64,000 nt of DNA from Solwaraspora sp. WMMD791 (GCF_029581195.1 NZ_CP120737.1:558001-622000); one strand, 5' to 3'. Numbered from the stretch's first letter, positions 51,950 through 61,353 are shown. The notes: a model not told the origin generated them from the sequence alone. Made by a program: numbers and translations.

Positions 51950-54900
51950 TCACAGCGTGCGCAGCCGGACGTTGCGGAACTGCATCACGTCGCTGCCGCC
52001 ATGGTTCTGCAGTCCGATGAAGCCGCTGACGAATTGCCGCAGATCGGTCGGCGGGTCACCGGCGCGGGACGACTGCTTGCCGGGGACGTTGTCGAACTCG
52101 CTGATCGTCACGCCGTTGCGGATGATCGTGTAGCGCTGGCCGACCACTCTGATCTCGTAGTCGTTCCATTCGTCCTTCGGCGTCGGCCGGGCCTGTTCCA
52201 GGTTGGTGGGTTGGAAGTTGTAGACCGACCCGGTCTTCTGCGGTTCGCCGGTGGCACCGTCGTAGAGCTGGATCTCGTGACCGCAGTAGATCGCCACCCA
52301 GGCCTGCGAGCTGCGGGCCGAGCCGACGGTGCCGCAGCTGCCCGCCGGTCGGTCGTCCACCGGCACCGTCGGGTCGGGGAACCGGACGAACACCCCGCTG
52401 TTGGCCCGCACGTCCCCGGGCGAGACGTCCTTGAACTGCAGCCGCAGCGAGTAGTCGGCGAACTCCTCGGCACCGTACCAGAGCATCCCGAGCCCGCCCG
52501 AGGTGCTGATCCCACCGTCGGGCAGCAGCCGGAACGTGCCCCCAGGTGCCTGCCGCCAGGCGGCCAACGAATGACCGGTCCCGTCGAACAGCGGACGGTA
52601 TCCGGTCGTGCGCCCGATCGGGGACGCGTCTCCAGCTGCCCGCAGGGTCGCCACCTCGGCGGTGTCGAGCACCTCGTCGTCGTGCAGCTGCGCGAGCACC
52701 TCGTCGAGGTGGCTGGTGAACGAGCCCTGGTTCGGCCACTGCCGTTCGTCGTCGATGAGGTCGTTGACGGTGCAGCCGGCCGCCGCGTCACGGTTCGGTA
52801 CGCCGGTGTCGGTGTCGAGCAACCAGACCGTCTCCCGGGCGTCCGGGGCGTCGCAGCCGGTGTCGACCACGATGGTGTGCGTGGCCGCCTCACCGTCGGC
52901 GTAGGTGACCTTCACCGTCGCCTCGAACCGTCCGTGGGTGCGGTAGGTGTGCGTCGGGTGCGGCTGGTTCGACACCCGGTTGCCCTCGCCGAAGGTCCAC
53001 TCCCAGGCGACGCCACCCACCCGGTGGCTGGAGAAGGCCACCGTCCGTGGGTCGCTCGGGTCCGGCACCCGCGCCGAGGCGAGCTGCGGGCCGGGCGTCG
53101 GCGCGCCACCGTCGTAGACGATCCGGATCAGCTTCTGGTTGCCGTGCAGGGTGAAGAACCCGCCGCCGTAGTCCAGCAGGTACAGCGCCCCGTCCGGGCC
53201 GAACTTGGCGTCCATCCAGGACTGCAGCTGGTTACCGCCGCTGCCGCCCGGAATGATCGCCCGCAGATCCTCACCGAAGGCGGGCGCCCCCTGCTCGGGC
53301 ACCACTGCCGGGTCGACGGTGACCGCTACCCGGTTGGTGGAGTTCGACTGATCACCGATGAACCACTTGCCGTCCCAGTGCGCCGGCCAGGCCACTCCGC
53401 TGTCGGTGTCCACCTGTGACCGGTGGTACGTCGGTCCGTTCATCACGGCCTGGCCACCACCACGCAGGTACGGCCGGGTGAAGGTCTCCTCGCCGGGCAC
53501 GTACGTCGGCAGCCCGCTGCCGTCGGTACGGGTCGGGAAGACCGGCCCGCCGCCCTGCGGGGAGTACCAGATCATGCTGTCGCGGACCGGCGGCAGCTCC
53601 ACCAGCCCGGTGTTGCGTGGCGAGGTGTTGCGCGGGTTGGCGCAGTCGTACCAGCCGGTCAGCACCGTCGCGTCGGTGTTGCTGCGGTCCCGGTACGGCT
53701 GGCGGTTCCCCATGCAGTACGGCCAGCCCTGGTTACCGGCCGACGTGATGATCGTGGCGTGCTCGTACTTCGCCGGCCCCAGCTCAGGGTCCGGGTTGGT
53801 GGCGTCCGGGCCGACCCAGGCGGCGGTCAGCCAGTCGTTGACCGGGTCCCAGGCGATCCGCGACGGGTTGCGGACCCCCATCACGTAGATCTCCGGTCGG
53901 GTCTTGCCGCCCCCGGCCTCCTCACCGGTGAACAGGTTGCCCTCCGGGATGCTGTACGTACCGTCCGGTCGCGGTGTGATCCGCAGGATCTTGCCGTCGA
54001 GGCTGTTGGTGTTGCCGGCGGTACGGCGGGCATCCTGGAACGAGATCCCGGCGTACTCCTGGGTCCAGTTGTTGCCGGAGTAGCCGCTGGAGCCGCCGGA
54101 GGAGTTGGCGTCGCCGGTGCTGACGTACAGGTTGCCCGCCTCGTCGAAGGTCATTCCGCCGCCGGCGTGGCAGCAGCTGTGGATCTGGGTCTCCCAACTC
54201 AGCAGGTCCACCCGGGTGGCCTGGTCGATGCTGGACTCGTCGTGGTCGTAGGTGAACCGGGAGACGGTCCGCCGGCCGACGCGCTTGTCGCGGTCGATCG
54301 AGGCGTGCGGCATCCAGTACACGTAGAACCAGCCGTTGTCGGTGAACGCCGGGTCCAGGGTGATCCCGAGCAGGCCTTCCTCACTTTTGACCAGCTCGCT
54401 GCCGCTGCCCCGGTTGCCCATCACCTCCAGCGTGGTGAGCAGCGTGACCTGCTTGGTCCGGGGATCCCACTGATGGATGGTGCCGCAGCCCTTGCCGACG
54501 TTCGGGTTCGACCAGTCCGGGACGGCGCCGGTGGCGCAGGCGGCACGCCCGAGGTAGAACACGGTGCCGTCCGGGGCGATCGTCAACCCGTGCGGCTCGC
54601 CGATCTGGTCCATCTGCCCCTGCTGGTTGGTGCCGGTGAGCCGCTCCACCCGGTAGTTGGCGGCGATCGTCGCCTGGCAGTCACCGCGTACCGTCCCGGC
54701 GGTCCACCGGATCGCGCCGAGGATGTGGTCCCGGAACTGCTCGTCCTGCGCCCAGCTGGCCTCGGTGCGGCCCATGCCGGTGTAGAAGGACCGACCACCG
54801 TCGTAGTCGTGGCACCAGGCGACCGGGTGGAAGGGCCCGTTGCCGCTGAGCCCCGCGTCGTAGCTGGCCTCGTCGACCTGGGCGACGGTGTGCACCCGGC

Positions 54901-55960
54901 CGACCGGGCTCGGGTCCCAGTTGATCCACTGGTCGGACCGGGTCCAGTTCAGCGGCAGGTCCGTGGTCGCCGGGTGGTGGCGGTCGGTGACGTCGACCTT
55001 CGCCTGCTGCACCTGGGTCTCCGGTGCGGGGCCGGCGTCGGCACCGATCAGCCACAGCTCGGCGAGCTGGGTGAGCGGTTCACCGCTGTTCGCGGTGATG
55101 TTCAGCCGGTAGTGCTGGTAGGGCACGGTGTTGTCGACCGTGAACTGTCGGGTCAGGAAGCGTTGCGGGAAGCTCTGTCCGGTCCGCCGGTCCAGGTCGG
55201 TCCAGTTCTCGCCGTCGGTGGAGCCCTGCAGCGTCCAGTCCCGGGGGTCGCGGCCGGCGAAGTCGTTGGCCGAGGTCAGGGCGTACCGGGTGACCACGGT
55301 CGGGGCTGCCAGCCGCCCGGCGAGCCAGCCGGTGGGGGTACGGGTCAGCCACTTGGTGCCGGTCGCGCCGTCGAAAGCGTGCGCGGCGGTCTCGTTGGGC
55401 GGGTTGTTGCCGCTGGCGCTCGCCTCGACGACATCCTCCGACGGGGGCAGGGTCGGTGCCGGACGGGTGCCGATCAGCCCGGTGAACCACTCCGAACTCG
55501 GCTGGGCGTACGCGGCGTCGTGCACGCCGAGGAACCCGCCGCCACCCTTGACGTACGCCTGCAGTGCCGCCTCCTGTGCGGCGTCGAGGGTGATCCCGTG
55601 GGCGGACAGGAAGACGACGCTGCGGTAGCGGGCCAGGTTGTCGGCGTTGAACACCGCCGGGTCGTCGGCGGAGTGCACGTAGAAGCCGTGTTCGGTGCCG
55701 AGCCGGCGGATGACGTTGGTGGCGCGGCGCACCGGATCGTCCTGCTCGGCCTCGGGGCCGTGGAAGACCAGGACGTTGACCACCCGGTTACCCCAGGTCG
55801 GGGGCGCGGTGTACGCCTGGGCGGGGGAGACCGGGGCGGTCAGTAGCCCGGCCAGCAGGGTCACGGTCGCCGCCAGCGCGGTGCCGCGCCGGCGGGCGGC
55901 ACCCGATCGGGCGGGTCGGTGACGGAGTCGGGGGAAGGTGAAATGGCGTCGGTGTGCCAT
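51950..55960 (-). CDS. Secreted ThuA / F5-8C / PQQ-type sugar dehydrogenase / PKD / DUF1080 protein
   Basis: A 1336-residue secreted multidomain protein with an Arg-rich, long signal peptide (ALAATVTLLAGLLTAPVSPAQA). Order: ThuA-like domain (about 61-175 and 310-425), split by a discoidin/F5-8C module (about 175-310, HAFDGATGTKWLTR to LAELWLIGADA); a glucose/sorbosone-dehydrogenase beta-propeller (about 440-950, with EPHGLTIAPDGTVFYLGR, HSCCHAGGGMTFDEAGNLYVSTGD and VMGVRNPSRIAWDP); a PKD domain (about 955-1035); a Cys-containing module (1036-1115); and a C-terminal DUF1080 3-keto-glycoside-hydrolase-like domain (about 1120-1336, GYRPLFDGTGHSLAAW...GFIGLQNHG). The domains suggest extracellular oxidation of a sugar and cleavage of the keto-glycoside. 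Electron acceptor is unknown; a laccase and a cupredoxin protein follow. Confidence 0.85.
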   Translation of the reverse strand: MAHRRHFTFPRLRHRPARSGAARRRGTALAATVTLLAGLLTAPVSPAQAYTAPPTWGNRVVNVLVFHGPEAEQDDPVRRATNVIRRLGTEHGFYVHSADDPAVFNADNLARYRSVVFLSAHGITLDAAQEAALQAYVKGGGGFLGVHDAAYAQPSSEWFTGLIGTRPAPTLPPSEDVVEASASGNNPPNETAAHAFDGATGTKWLTRTPTGWLAGRLAAPTVVTRYALTSANDFAGRDPRDWTLQGSTDGENWTDLDRRTGQSFPQRFLTRQFTVDNTVPYQHYRLNITANSGEPLTQLAELWLIGADAGPAPETQVQQAKVDVTDRHHPATTDLPLNWTRSDQWINWDPSPVGRVHTVAQVDEASYDAGLSGNGPFHPVAWCHDYDGGRSFYTGMGRTEASWAQDEQFRDHILGAIRWTAGTVRGDCQATIAANYRVERLTGTNQQGQMDQIGEPHGLTIAPDGTVFYLGRAACATGAVPDWSNPNVGKGCGTIHQWDPRTKQVTLLTTLEVMGNRGSGSELVKSEEGLLGITLDPAFTDNGWFYVYWMPHASIDRDKRVGRRTVSRFTYDHDESSIDQATRVDLLSWETQIHSCCHAGGGMTFDEAGNLYVSTGDANSSGGSSGYSGNNWTQEYAGISFQDARRTAGNTNSLDGKILRITPRPDGTYSIPEGNLFTGEEAGGGKTRPEIYVMGVRNPSRIAWDPVNDWLTAAWVGPDATNPDPELGPAKYEHATIITSAGNQGWPYCMGNRQPYRDRSNTDATVLTGWYDCANPRNTSPRNTGLVELPPVRDSMIWYSPQGGGPVFPTRTDGSGLPTYVPGEETFTRPYLRGGGQAVMNGPTYHRSQVDTDSGVAWPAHWDGKWFIGDQSNSTNRVAVTVDPAVVPEQGAPAFGEDLRAIIPGGSGGNQLQSWMDAKFGPDGALYLLDYGGGFFTLHGNQKLIRIVYDGGAPTPGPQLASARVPDPSDPRTVAFSSHRVGGVAWEWTFGEGNRVSNQPHPTHTYRTHGRFEATVKVTYADGEAATHTIVVDTGCDAPDARETVWLLDTDTGVPNRDAAAGCTVNDLIDDERQWPNQGSFTSHLDEVLAQLHDDEVLDTAEVATLRAAGDASPIGRTTGYRPLFDGTGHSLAAWRQAPGGTFRLLPDGGISTSGGLGMLWYGAEEFADYSLRLQFKDVSPGDVRANSGVFVRFPDPTVPVDDRPAGSCGTVGSARSSQAWVAIYCGHEIQLYDGATGEPQKTGSVYNFQPTNLEQARPTPKDEWNDYEIRVVGQRYTIIRNGVTISEFDNVPGKQSSRAGDPPTDLRQFVSGFIGLQNHGGSDVMQFRNVRLRTL

Positions 55961-56009
55961 TCCTGCTCCTTATGGCGGCCCGGCGGGGTGCGCCGGGGTG
56001 GGGGAGGGA

Positions 56010-57338
56010 TCAGCGGTGTGCGGCGTGCGCCGCCGCGGCGTCGGCCGGTACGTCGGCGGCGTCGGCCGGTACGTCGGCGGCGTCGGCCGGCACCTGCGCG
56101 GCGTCGTCGGCCGCTGCGGGGGAGAGGAGCTGGCGGTGGTGGTGGCCGCCGGGTGGCATCTGCCCGTTCTCGTCGAGCACGTGCAGCGTGGTCGCCATGC
56201 CCAGATCGGAGTGGAACTGCATGTGGCAGTGCAGCATCCAGTGACCTGGTCCGACGGAGTCGCCGGCGACGATCGTGACGCCGAACGAGTCGCCCGGCCC
56301 GAGGGTCTTGTTGTCGATCACCGGGATCGAGTCGACGATGGCCTTGTTGTCGCCGGCCACCACTCCGGTGCGGGTGTCGGCCCACGAATGGCCGTGGACG
56401 TGCCAGGTGTGCATGTCGTCGCCGAGGCCGATGACGATGAACTCGACCCGTTCGCCGACCTGGGCGACGAAGCAGGCCGGGCCGGGCACCGGGTCGACCA
56501 GGTCGCAGTCGTCGGCCGCCGCGCCGCGCCGCAGGTTGATCGACTGCCGGTCACCGAAGGCGGTGACGTAGGTGCGGTCCGGTCGGGGGTCGCCCTGGCG
56601 GCGGACCACCAGTCCGCCGAAGAGACCCGAGTTGAGGCCCTGGGTGCCGTGCGGTCCGCCGACGACGTGGTCGTGGTACCACCAGTAGCCGGCGGTACCC
56701 GGGGATCCGGTGCGTGAGCTGCGCGGCTTCGCGTACCAGGTGTAGGTCCGTGACTCGCCCGGTGCCACGTACGACCCGCTGTGCACGGTGCCGTCGGAGT
56801 CCTGGGTGTACTTCACGCCGTGCACGTGCAGCGACACGCCCAGCGGATGCGCCGGGTTGGTGCGCAACTGCGCCAGCGTCTCGGCGGTCACCTGGTTGTG
56901 CAGCGTGATCGCGAGACATTCGCCTTCGATCATCTCCATCGTCGGCCCCGGGTAGGAGGCCGTCTGCGGGGTCAGGCCGTAACCCAGTCGGATCTGGTTG
57001 GTGACCGGGTCGCGGGGCAGCTCCACCGCGTACAGCTGCAGTTCGCGGTCGGGCGCGACGCAGCCGTCGGGTGCCGCGCCGCCCGCCGGCGCGGTCACAT
57101 CCTGGGCGAGGGCTTCGGTGCGTACGGCGTACGCGGCACCGGCGCTGGCGAAGGTGGCCGCCAGTACCGCCAGGACCAGCAGTGCCCGGCCGGTGCCGGC
57201 GCGCAGTCGGGCGGTGGGTGTAGCCGGTTCGCCGACCGGGCCGGTGAGGGTGTCTGTCGTGTGGTTCAACGTCTGTTCCTGTTCGCAGAGCCGGTGGGGG
57301 TCAGGGCAGGCGGGCACGTCCCGCCGGTCGCTGGTCAC
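56010..57338 (-). CDS. Two-domain laccase-type multicopper oxidase
   Basis: A 442-residue secreted oxidase with a membrane-type signal (RALLVLAVLAATFASAGAAYA) after a 50-residue leader. Four copper motifs are complete: SLHVHGVKY, YWWYHDHVVGG, HTWHVHGHSW and HWMLHCHMQFHSDLGM. Two cupredoxin domains in this size are typical of the small trimeric laccases of actinobacteria, which oxidise phenols or metals with O2. GTG at 57338 overlaps the upstream stop (GTGA); a TTG near LNHTTDTLTG is an alternative start that would shorten the leader. The C-terminus has three VPADAAD-type repeats. It lies in an operon with the DUF1080 proteins, so it may accept electrons from sugar oxidation. Confidence 0.88.
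   Translation of the reverse strand: MTSDRRDVPACPDPHRLCEQEQTLNHTTDTLTGPVGEPATPTARLRAGTGRALLVLAVLAATFASAGAAYAVRTEALAQDVTAPAGGAAPDGCVAPDRELQLYAVELPRDPVTNQIRLGYGLTPQTASYPGPTMEMIEGECLAITLHNQVTAETLAQLRTNPAHPLGVSLHVHGVKYTQDSDGTVHSGSYVAPGESRTYTWYAKPRSSRTGSPGTAGYWWYHDHVVGGPHGTQGLNSGLFGGLVVRRQGDPRPDRTYVTAFGDRQSINLRRGAAADDCDLVDPVPGPACFVAQVGERVEFIVIGLGDDMHTWHVHGHSWADTRTGVVAGDNKAIVDSIPVIDNKTLGPGDSFGVTIVAGDSVGPGHWMLHCHMQFHSDLGMATTLHVLDENGQMPPGGHHHRQLLSPAAADDAAQVPADAADVPADAADVPADAAAAHAAHR
56040..56102 (-). repeat. Three 21-bp tandem repeats at the laccase 3' end
   Basis: Units 56040-56060 and 56061-56081 are identical; 56082-56102 is diverged. They encode VPADAAD repeats in a His/Ala-rich tail. Confidence 0.85.
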
Positions 57339-59308
57339 GGGACCAGCGGGGCGACGCGGACGTTGCGGAAGCTGACGATGTCGTCGACGCCGTGCACCTG
57401 CAGGCCGAGGTAGCCTTCGGCCCGGTGGCGGCCCGCACCACCCGGGTCGCCGTCCCGGGGCGGATCGAAGACGAGGTCGGGCGTGTTGACGAAGTCGTTG
57501 ATCAGCTCGCCGTTGCGGAAGATCGAGTAGTGCTGCCCGACGACCCGGATCTCGTAGTCGTTCCAGGTGCCCTTCGCGGTGACGCCGGCGGTGCCGAGGT
57601 CGACGCCGTCGAAGCCGTACACCGAACCGGTCTTGTAGCGGTCACCGGCCGGGTCGTCGAGAATCTGCACCTCGTGGCCGTACTCGATCGCCACCCACTC
57701 CGGCCGGGGCTGGGTCGGGTGCTGGTGCACGGCGGGGAAGCGGACGAAGACGCCGCTGTTGGCCCGGGCGTCGCCCGGAGCGTCGTCGCGCCACTGCAGT
57801 TTCAGCGAGAAGTCACCGTAGGCGCGGATCGGGAACCAGAGCAGCCCGAGCCCGTCGACGGGCCTGCTGGTGATCGACCCGTCGGCGTTGCGGGTGAAGC
57901 CGCCCGCCCCGACCTGTTCCCACTGGGCGAAGGAGGCCCCGGACCGACCGAGGATCGACTGGTAGCCGGTCTGCGCGTCGGACTTGCCGACGGCCGACGC
58001 CGTGGCCGCCTCGATCAGCGTGGCCCGTTCGGCCGGGCTCACGACGCCGCGTGCCAGCAGATCCTTCGCCACCGCGCGGACGTGCCGCATGAACTCGTTG
58101 TGATTGAACCAGTTGCGTTCGCTGGCGATCAGGTTGTTGATCGTGCAGCCGGTGACGACCTGCCGGTTCGGCACCCGGCTGTTCACCGTGCCCAGCCACA
58201 CCGTCGCCCGGGTGTCGAGCACCGGGCACTGCGGATCGCCGCCGCCGGTGACGATGGTGAAGGCGACCGACGCGGGGTCGGAGACGTTGCCGGCGACGTC
58301 GGTGGCCCGGTAGCTCACCAGGTGATCGCCGGGGCGGTTGAGGGTCACCGGCGCCGTGTAGGTGGTGTACGGACCCTCGTCGAGGGCGTACTCCACACTG
58401 GCCACCCCGGAGTCGTCGTCGACGGCGGCCAGGGCGACTGTCGCCGTACCGAGGTAGGCGCCGTTGCCGTCGCGGGCGCCGGACACGGTGGCGGTCACTG
58501 ACGGTGCGGTGGTGTCCGGGTCCGGGGGTGCGACCACCGTGAAGGTCACCGACGCGGGGTCGGAGACGTTGCCGGCGACGTCGGTGGCCCGGTAGCGAAT
58601 CGTGTGCGGGCCGGGTTCGTTCACGGTGACCGGTGCGTCGTACGGCTCGAATCCACCGTCGTCGAGGGCGTACTCGATGGTGTCGACGCCGGAGCCGCTG
58701 TCGGTCGCGGTCAGGCTGACGGTGGCGGCACCGAGGTAGGCGCCGTCGTCGTCGCGTGGCCCGGACAACGCCGCGGTCACCGTCGGCGCGGTGGTGTCCT
58801 CGGTGGTGCCGTCGCTGACGACCAGGATGCCGTTCATCAGGCCGTGTCCCGGGATGGCGCAGAAGTAGCGGTAGGTGCCGGCGGTCAGCACCACGTCGAC
58901 GCTCCACCGACCACCGTTGGTGTCGAACGGGTCGGCCAGGATGTTGACGGCGACGTCCTGGTTGTACGTCGGATCCCCGGTCTCGAACGTGAGGGTGTGC
59001 TGCATGCCGCTGGTGTTGCCGGTCGCGGCGCTGTTTTCGAAGATCAGCGTCGCCGGGCCGGGGACCGCGGTCGCCGGGGCCTCGGTGTAGGCGGTGACGT
59101 CGTTGCCGGCGGTCCAGGTGAGCACCTGGGTGTCGCGGGCCGGGGCGGGTCCACCGTCGGTGGGCCGGGCGCTGACCGGCAGCGCGGCCAGCGTCGAGGT
59201 GAGCACCATGCCGACCAGGGCGATCAGCGCGGTGCTCACCCGCCTGCCGCTGATGGGTGGTCGGATGTGACGATCGGGTTCGCCGTACCTGGCGTGGGCA
59301 GCTGACAT
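57335..59308 (-). CDS. Secreted cupredoxin / Ig-like / DUF1080 protein
   Basis: A 657-residue secreted protein; the ATG is 11 bp from AAAGG. A signal segment (STALIALVGMVLTSTLAALPVSA) is followed by a plastocyanin-like domain (about 58-168) with a full type 1 copper set, His104, Cys150, His155 and Met158 in MQHTLTF and YFCAIPGHGLM. Two near-identical Ig-like repeats (about 170-265 and 270-355) follow, then a Cys-containing module (361-442) shared with the protein at 51950, and a C-terminal DUF1080 domain (about 445-657). A fused copper electron carrier and keto-glycoside-hydrolase-like domain is unusual. It probably works outside the cell with the neighbouring laccase and sugar dehydrogenase. 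The stop overlaps the laccase start. Confidence 0.85.
   Translation of the reverse strand: MSAAHARYGEPDRHIRPPISGRRVSTALIALVGMVLTSTLAALPVSARPTDGGPAPARDTQVLTWTAGNDVTAYTEAPATAVPGPATLIFENSAATGNTSGMQHTLTFETGDPTYNQDVAVNILADPFDTNGGRWSVDVVLTAGTYRYFCAIPGHGLMNGILVVSDGTTEDTTAPTVTAALSGPRDDDGAYLGAATVSLTATDSGSGVDTIEYALDDGGFEPYDAPVTVNEPGPHTIRYRATDVAGNVSDPASVTFTVVAPPDPDTTAPSVTATVSGARDGNGAYLGTATVALAAVDDDSGVASVEYALDEGPYTTYTAPVTLNRPGDHLVSYRATDVAGNVSDPASVAFTIVTGGGDPQCPVLDTRATVWLGTVNSRVPNRQVVTGCTINNLIASERNWFNHNEFMRHVRAVAKDLLARGVVSPAERATLIEAATASAVGKSDAQTGYQSILGRSGASFAQWEQVGAGGFTRNADGSITSRPVDGLGLLWFPIRAYGDFSLKLQWRDDAPGDARANSGVFVRFPAVHQHPTQPRPEWVAIEYGHEVQILDDPAGDRYKTGSVYGFDGVDLGTAGVTAKGTWNDYEIRVVGQHYSIFRNGELINDFVNTPDLVFDPPRDGDPGGAGRHRAEGYLGLQVHGVDDIVSFRNVRVAPLVP
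58266..58596. repeat. 49-bp perfect direct repeat, 282 bp apart
   Basis: 58266-58314 and 58548-58596 are identical. They encode the YRATDVAGNVSDPASV segment of each Ig-like module, which shows a recent in-frame duplication or gene conversion of the module. Confidence 0.9.
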
Positions 59309-59722
59309 GGCCGGCACACCTTTCACAAGTGTCCGTCGTGGTGTGTGGGATGGGTTCCGCCCGTGGGGTGCCGAAGGCGGATCAGGGCATGCGGTGGCCG
59401 CCCGCCGTCGACGACGGATGGCCGTGCTGCTTCCAGCCGCTGGCGGCGGGTGGTCGCGGGAGATCACGGAGCCGTCGACGTGGTCGGGGCAGGATTCGGT
59501 GGCGCGGGATGGACGGTGGCGGGACCTGGCTTGCCGTGGTGAAGGGGCGGGTGGGCGACGTGAGGGTGCTGGCGCGCGCCGCCGCGCCGATCAGATGTGC
59601 CATGTCCCGGGGGTGCCACGGCCCCGGCGGGGCGGTCTCGACAGGAGACCGACCCTTCCAGAGTGTCCGGTCGAGTGGGCCTCGCCGTTGGTTTCCCCGC
59701 CGTCGCACGCTGGTGAGGTCAG

Positions 59723-59752
59723 ACACTAGCCGACTTGATGTCGATGTGTCTA
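59723..59752 (-). promoter_or_regulatory. Candidate promoter of the DUF1080/laccase operon
   Basis: TAGACA (59752-59747), an 18-bp spacer and TAGTGT (59728-59723) on the minus strand. This predicts a leader of about 400 bp before the ATG at 59308, which is long and could hold regulation. Confidence 0.35.
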
Positions 59753-59790
59753 TGTCTTTCGGTCGACCGCACTAGACTTTCATTCAAATT

Positions 59791-59826
59791 GACAGAAGCT
59801 GTTGCTGGGGGCTCGATACTTCTGTC
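59791..59826. repeat. 8-bp inverted repeat
   Basis: GACAGAAG (59791-59798) and CTTCTGTC (59819-59826), perfect, with a 20-base loop, in an AT-richer patch 70 bp beyond the chorismate synthase stop. It could be an operator or weak terminator. Confidence 0.45.
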
Positions 59827-59897
59827 GGTGGGGCCGGCGACCCGGGGCGCCGCGCCACCCTGCATCATGGACCCGATCGGCCGACATGGGCGGTGGA

Positions 59898-61076
59898 TCA
59901 GCTGATGATCAGGCTCTCGAGGTAGCCGGCCAGGTTCCGGCGGATCTCCGCCACCGAGTCGCCACCGAACTTCTCGGTGGCCGCCTCGGCCAGGACGAGC
60001 GCCACCATGGCCTCGCCGACCACCCCGCCGGCCGGCACCGCGCACACATCGGAACGCTGATTGATCGCGGTGGCCGGCGCGCCGCTGACGACGTCGACGG
60101 TCCGTAGCGCCCGGTTCAGCGACGAGATCGGCTTGAGCGCGGCCCGCACCCGCAACGGCGCACCGATGGTGATCCCGCCCTCCAACCCACCGGCGCGACC
60201 GGTCGCACGCCGTACGCCGTCCGGTGTCGCGAATATCTCGTCGTGCGCCACCGACCCCCGCGACCGGGACTGGCGGAAGCCGTCGCCGATCTCCACACCC
60301 TTGACCGAGGGGATCGACATCAGCGCGGCGGCCAGCCGTGCGTCGAGTCGACGGTCCCACTGGACGTGCGAACCCAGACCCGGTGGCACACCGTAGGCGA
60401 GCACCTCCACGACGCCACCCAGGGTGTCCGCGTCCTTCCTGGCGGCGTCGACCTCGTCGACCATCCGGGCGCTGACCTGCGGGTCGACGCATCGCATCGG
60501 GTCGGCGTCGATTCTGTCACCGTCCACCGGACGGGGTACCGGTGCCTCGTCGTCGACCCGCACGTCGCCGATCGCGACGACATGCGACACGATCCGAACT
60601 CCGAACGCCTGTTGCAGCAGCGCCCGGGCGACAGCTCCTGCGGCGACCCGGGCTGCGGTCTCCCGGGCGCTTGCCCGCTCCAGCACCGGACGCGCGTCGC
60701 CGTGTCCGTACTTCTGCATCCCCGCCAGATCCGCGTGGCCTGGTCGCGGCCGGGTCAGGGGGGCACTGCGGGCCTGCGCCGCCAGTTCCTCGGCGGGGAC
60801 CGGGTCGGCCGCCATCACGGTGCGCCACTTCGGCCACTCCGAGTTGCCCACCCGGATCGCCACCGGAGAACCCAATGTCACCCCGTGCCGGACGCCACCG
60901 AGGATCTCGACCTCGTCCCGCTCGAACGTCATTCGGGCACCCCGGCCGTGGCCCAGTCGGCGGCGGGCGAGGTCGCGGGCAACGTCCTGGCCGGTCACCG
61001 TAACGCCGGCGGGCACGCCGTCGATCACCGACACCAGGGCCGGGCCGTGTGACTCGCCGGCGGTGAGCCAGCGCAT
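59898..61076 (-). CDS. aroC: Chorismate synthase
   Basis: A 392-residue enzyme of normal length and with canonical motifs: [24 protein letters not shown] at the start, [54 protein letters not shown] and [11 protein letters not shown]. It makes chorismate from EPSP with reduced FMN. In most actinobacteria aroC sits with aroK and aroB; here its neighbours are a Dabb protein, a PNPOx-fold protein, GAPDH and an exporter. This suggests a second copy, but the rest of the genome is not visible. The start is 1 bp from the upstream stop. Confidence 0.93.
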   Translation of the reverse strand: MRWLTAGESHGPALVSVIDGVPAGVTVTGQDVARDLARRRLGHGRGARMTFERDEVEILGGVRHGVTLGSPVAIRVGNSEWPKWRTVMAADPVPAEELAAQARSAPLTRPRPGHADLAGMQKYGHGDARPVLERASARETAARVAAGAVARALLQQAFGVRIVSHVVAIGDVRVDDEAPVPRPVDGDRIDADPMRCVDPQVSARMVDEVDAARKDADTLGGVVEVLAYGVPPGLGSHVQWDRRLDARLAAALMSIPSVKGVEIGDGFRQSRSRGSVAHDEIFATPDGVRRATGRAGGLEGGITIGAPLRVRAALKPISSLNRALRTVDVVSGAPATAINQRSDVCAVPAGGVVGEAMVALVLAEAATEKFGGDSVAEIRRNLAGYLESLIIS

Positions 61077-61077
61077 C

Positions 61078-61353
61078 TCAGAAGTCCACGATCGCGCGCT
61101 CGGCGAGGCGGGGGCCGAGCCAGCCGACCACCTCCAGGTGGCGGGGGTGTGCCTGGTAGGCGGCCAGACCGGCGGCGTCGTCGTGGGTGCTGATCAGAGC
61201 CAGATCCCAGGAGTACGGGCCATGGCCGACATCGGCTCCCACGACGAGCGACCGGCACTGCGGTACGTCGGCGGCGAGCCCGGCCAGCAGTTGCCGGGCC
61301 CGGGGCGCGTCCGCCGCGTCGGTGAGTCGCATCAGGACCACATGGGTCAGCAT
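61078..61353 (-). CDS. Dabb (stress-responsive A/B barrel) family protein
   Basis: A 91-residue protein starting at [85 protein letters not shown]. This is the full ferredoxin-like Dabb fold with its conserved central His region. Some Dabb proteins, such as olivetolic acid cyclase, catalyse polyketide cyclisation; most have no known function. It lies 1 bp from chorismate synthase and 1 bp from the PNPOx gene, so the three are one operon. Confidence 0.85.
   Translation of the reverse strand: MLTHVVLMRLTDAADAPRARQLLAGLAADVPQCRSLVVGADVGHGPYSWDLALISTHDDAAGLAAYQAHPRHLEVVGWLGPRLAERAIVDF

Larger units (their letters stand above)
59309..59897. other. Intergenic region, 589 bp
   Basis: Separates the cupredoxin-DUF1080 gene from the chorismate synthase 3' end. 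It is less GC-rich near 59750-59830. It holds a candidate minus-strand promoter (59752-59723) and an inverted repeat (59791-59826). No convincing gene is seen; the open frame 59382-59726 on the minus strand is Arg/Pro-rich and looks random. Confidence 0.5.

Noticed and set aside
59382-59726. A 114-codon frame in the long intergenic region
   Set aside because: Arg/Pro/Ser-rich with no ribosome-binding site, domain or codon pattern of a real gene.
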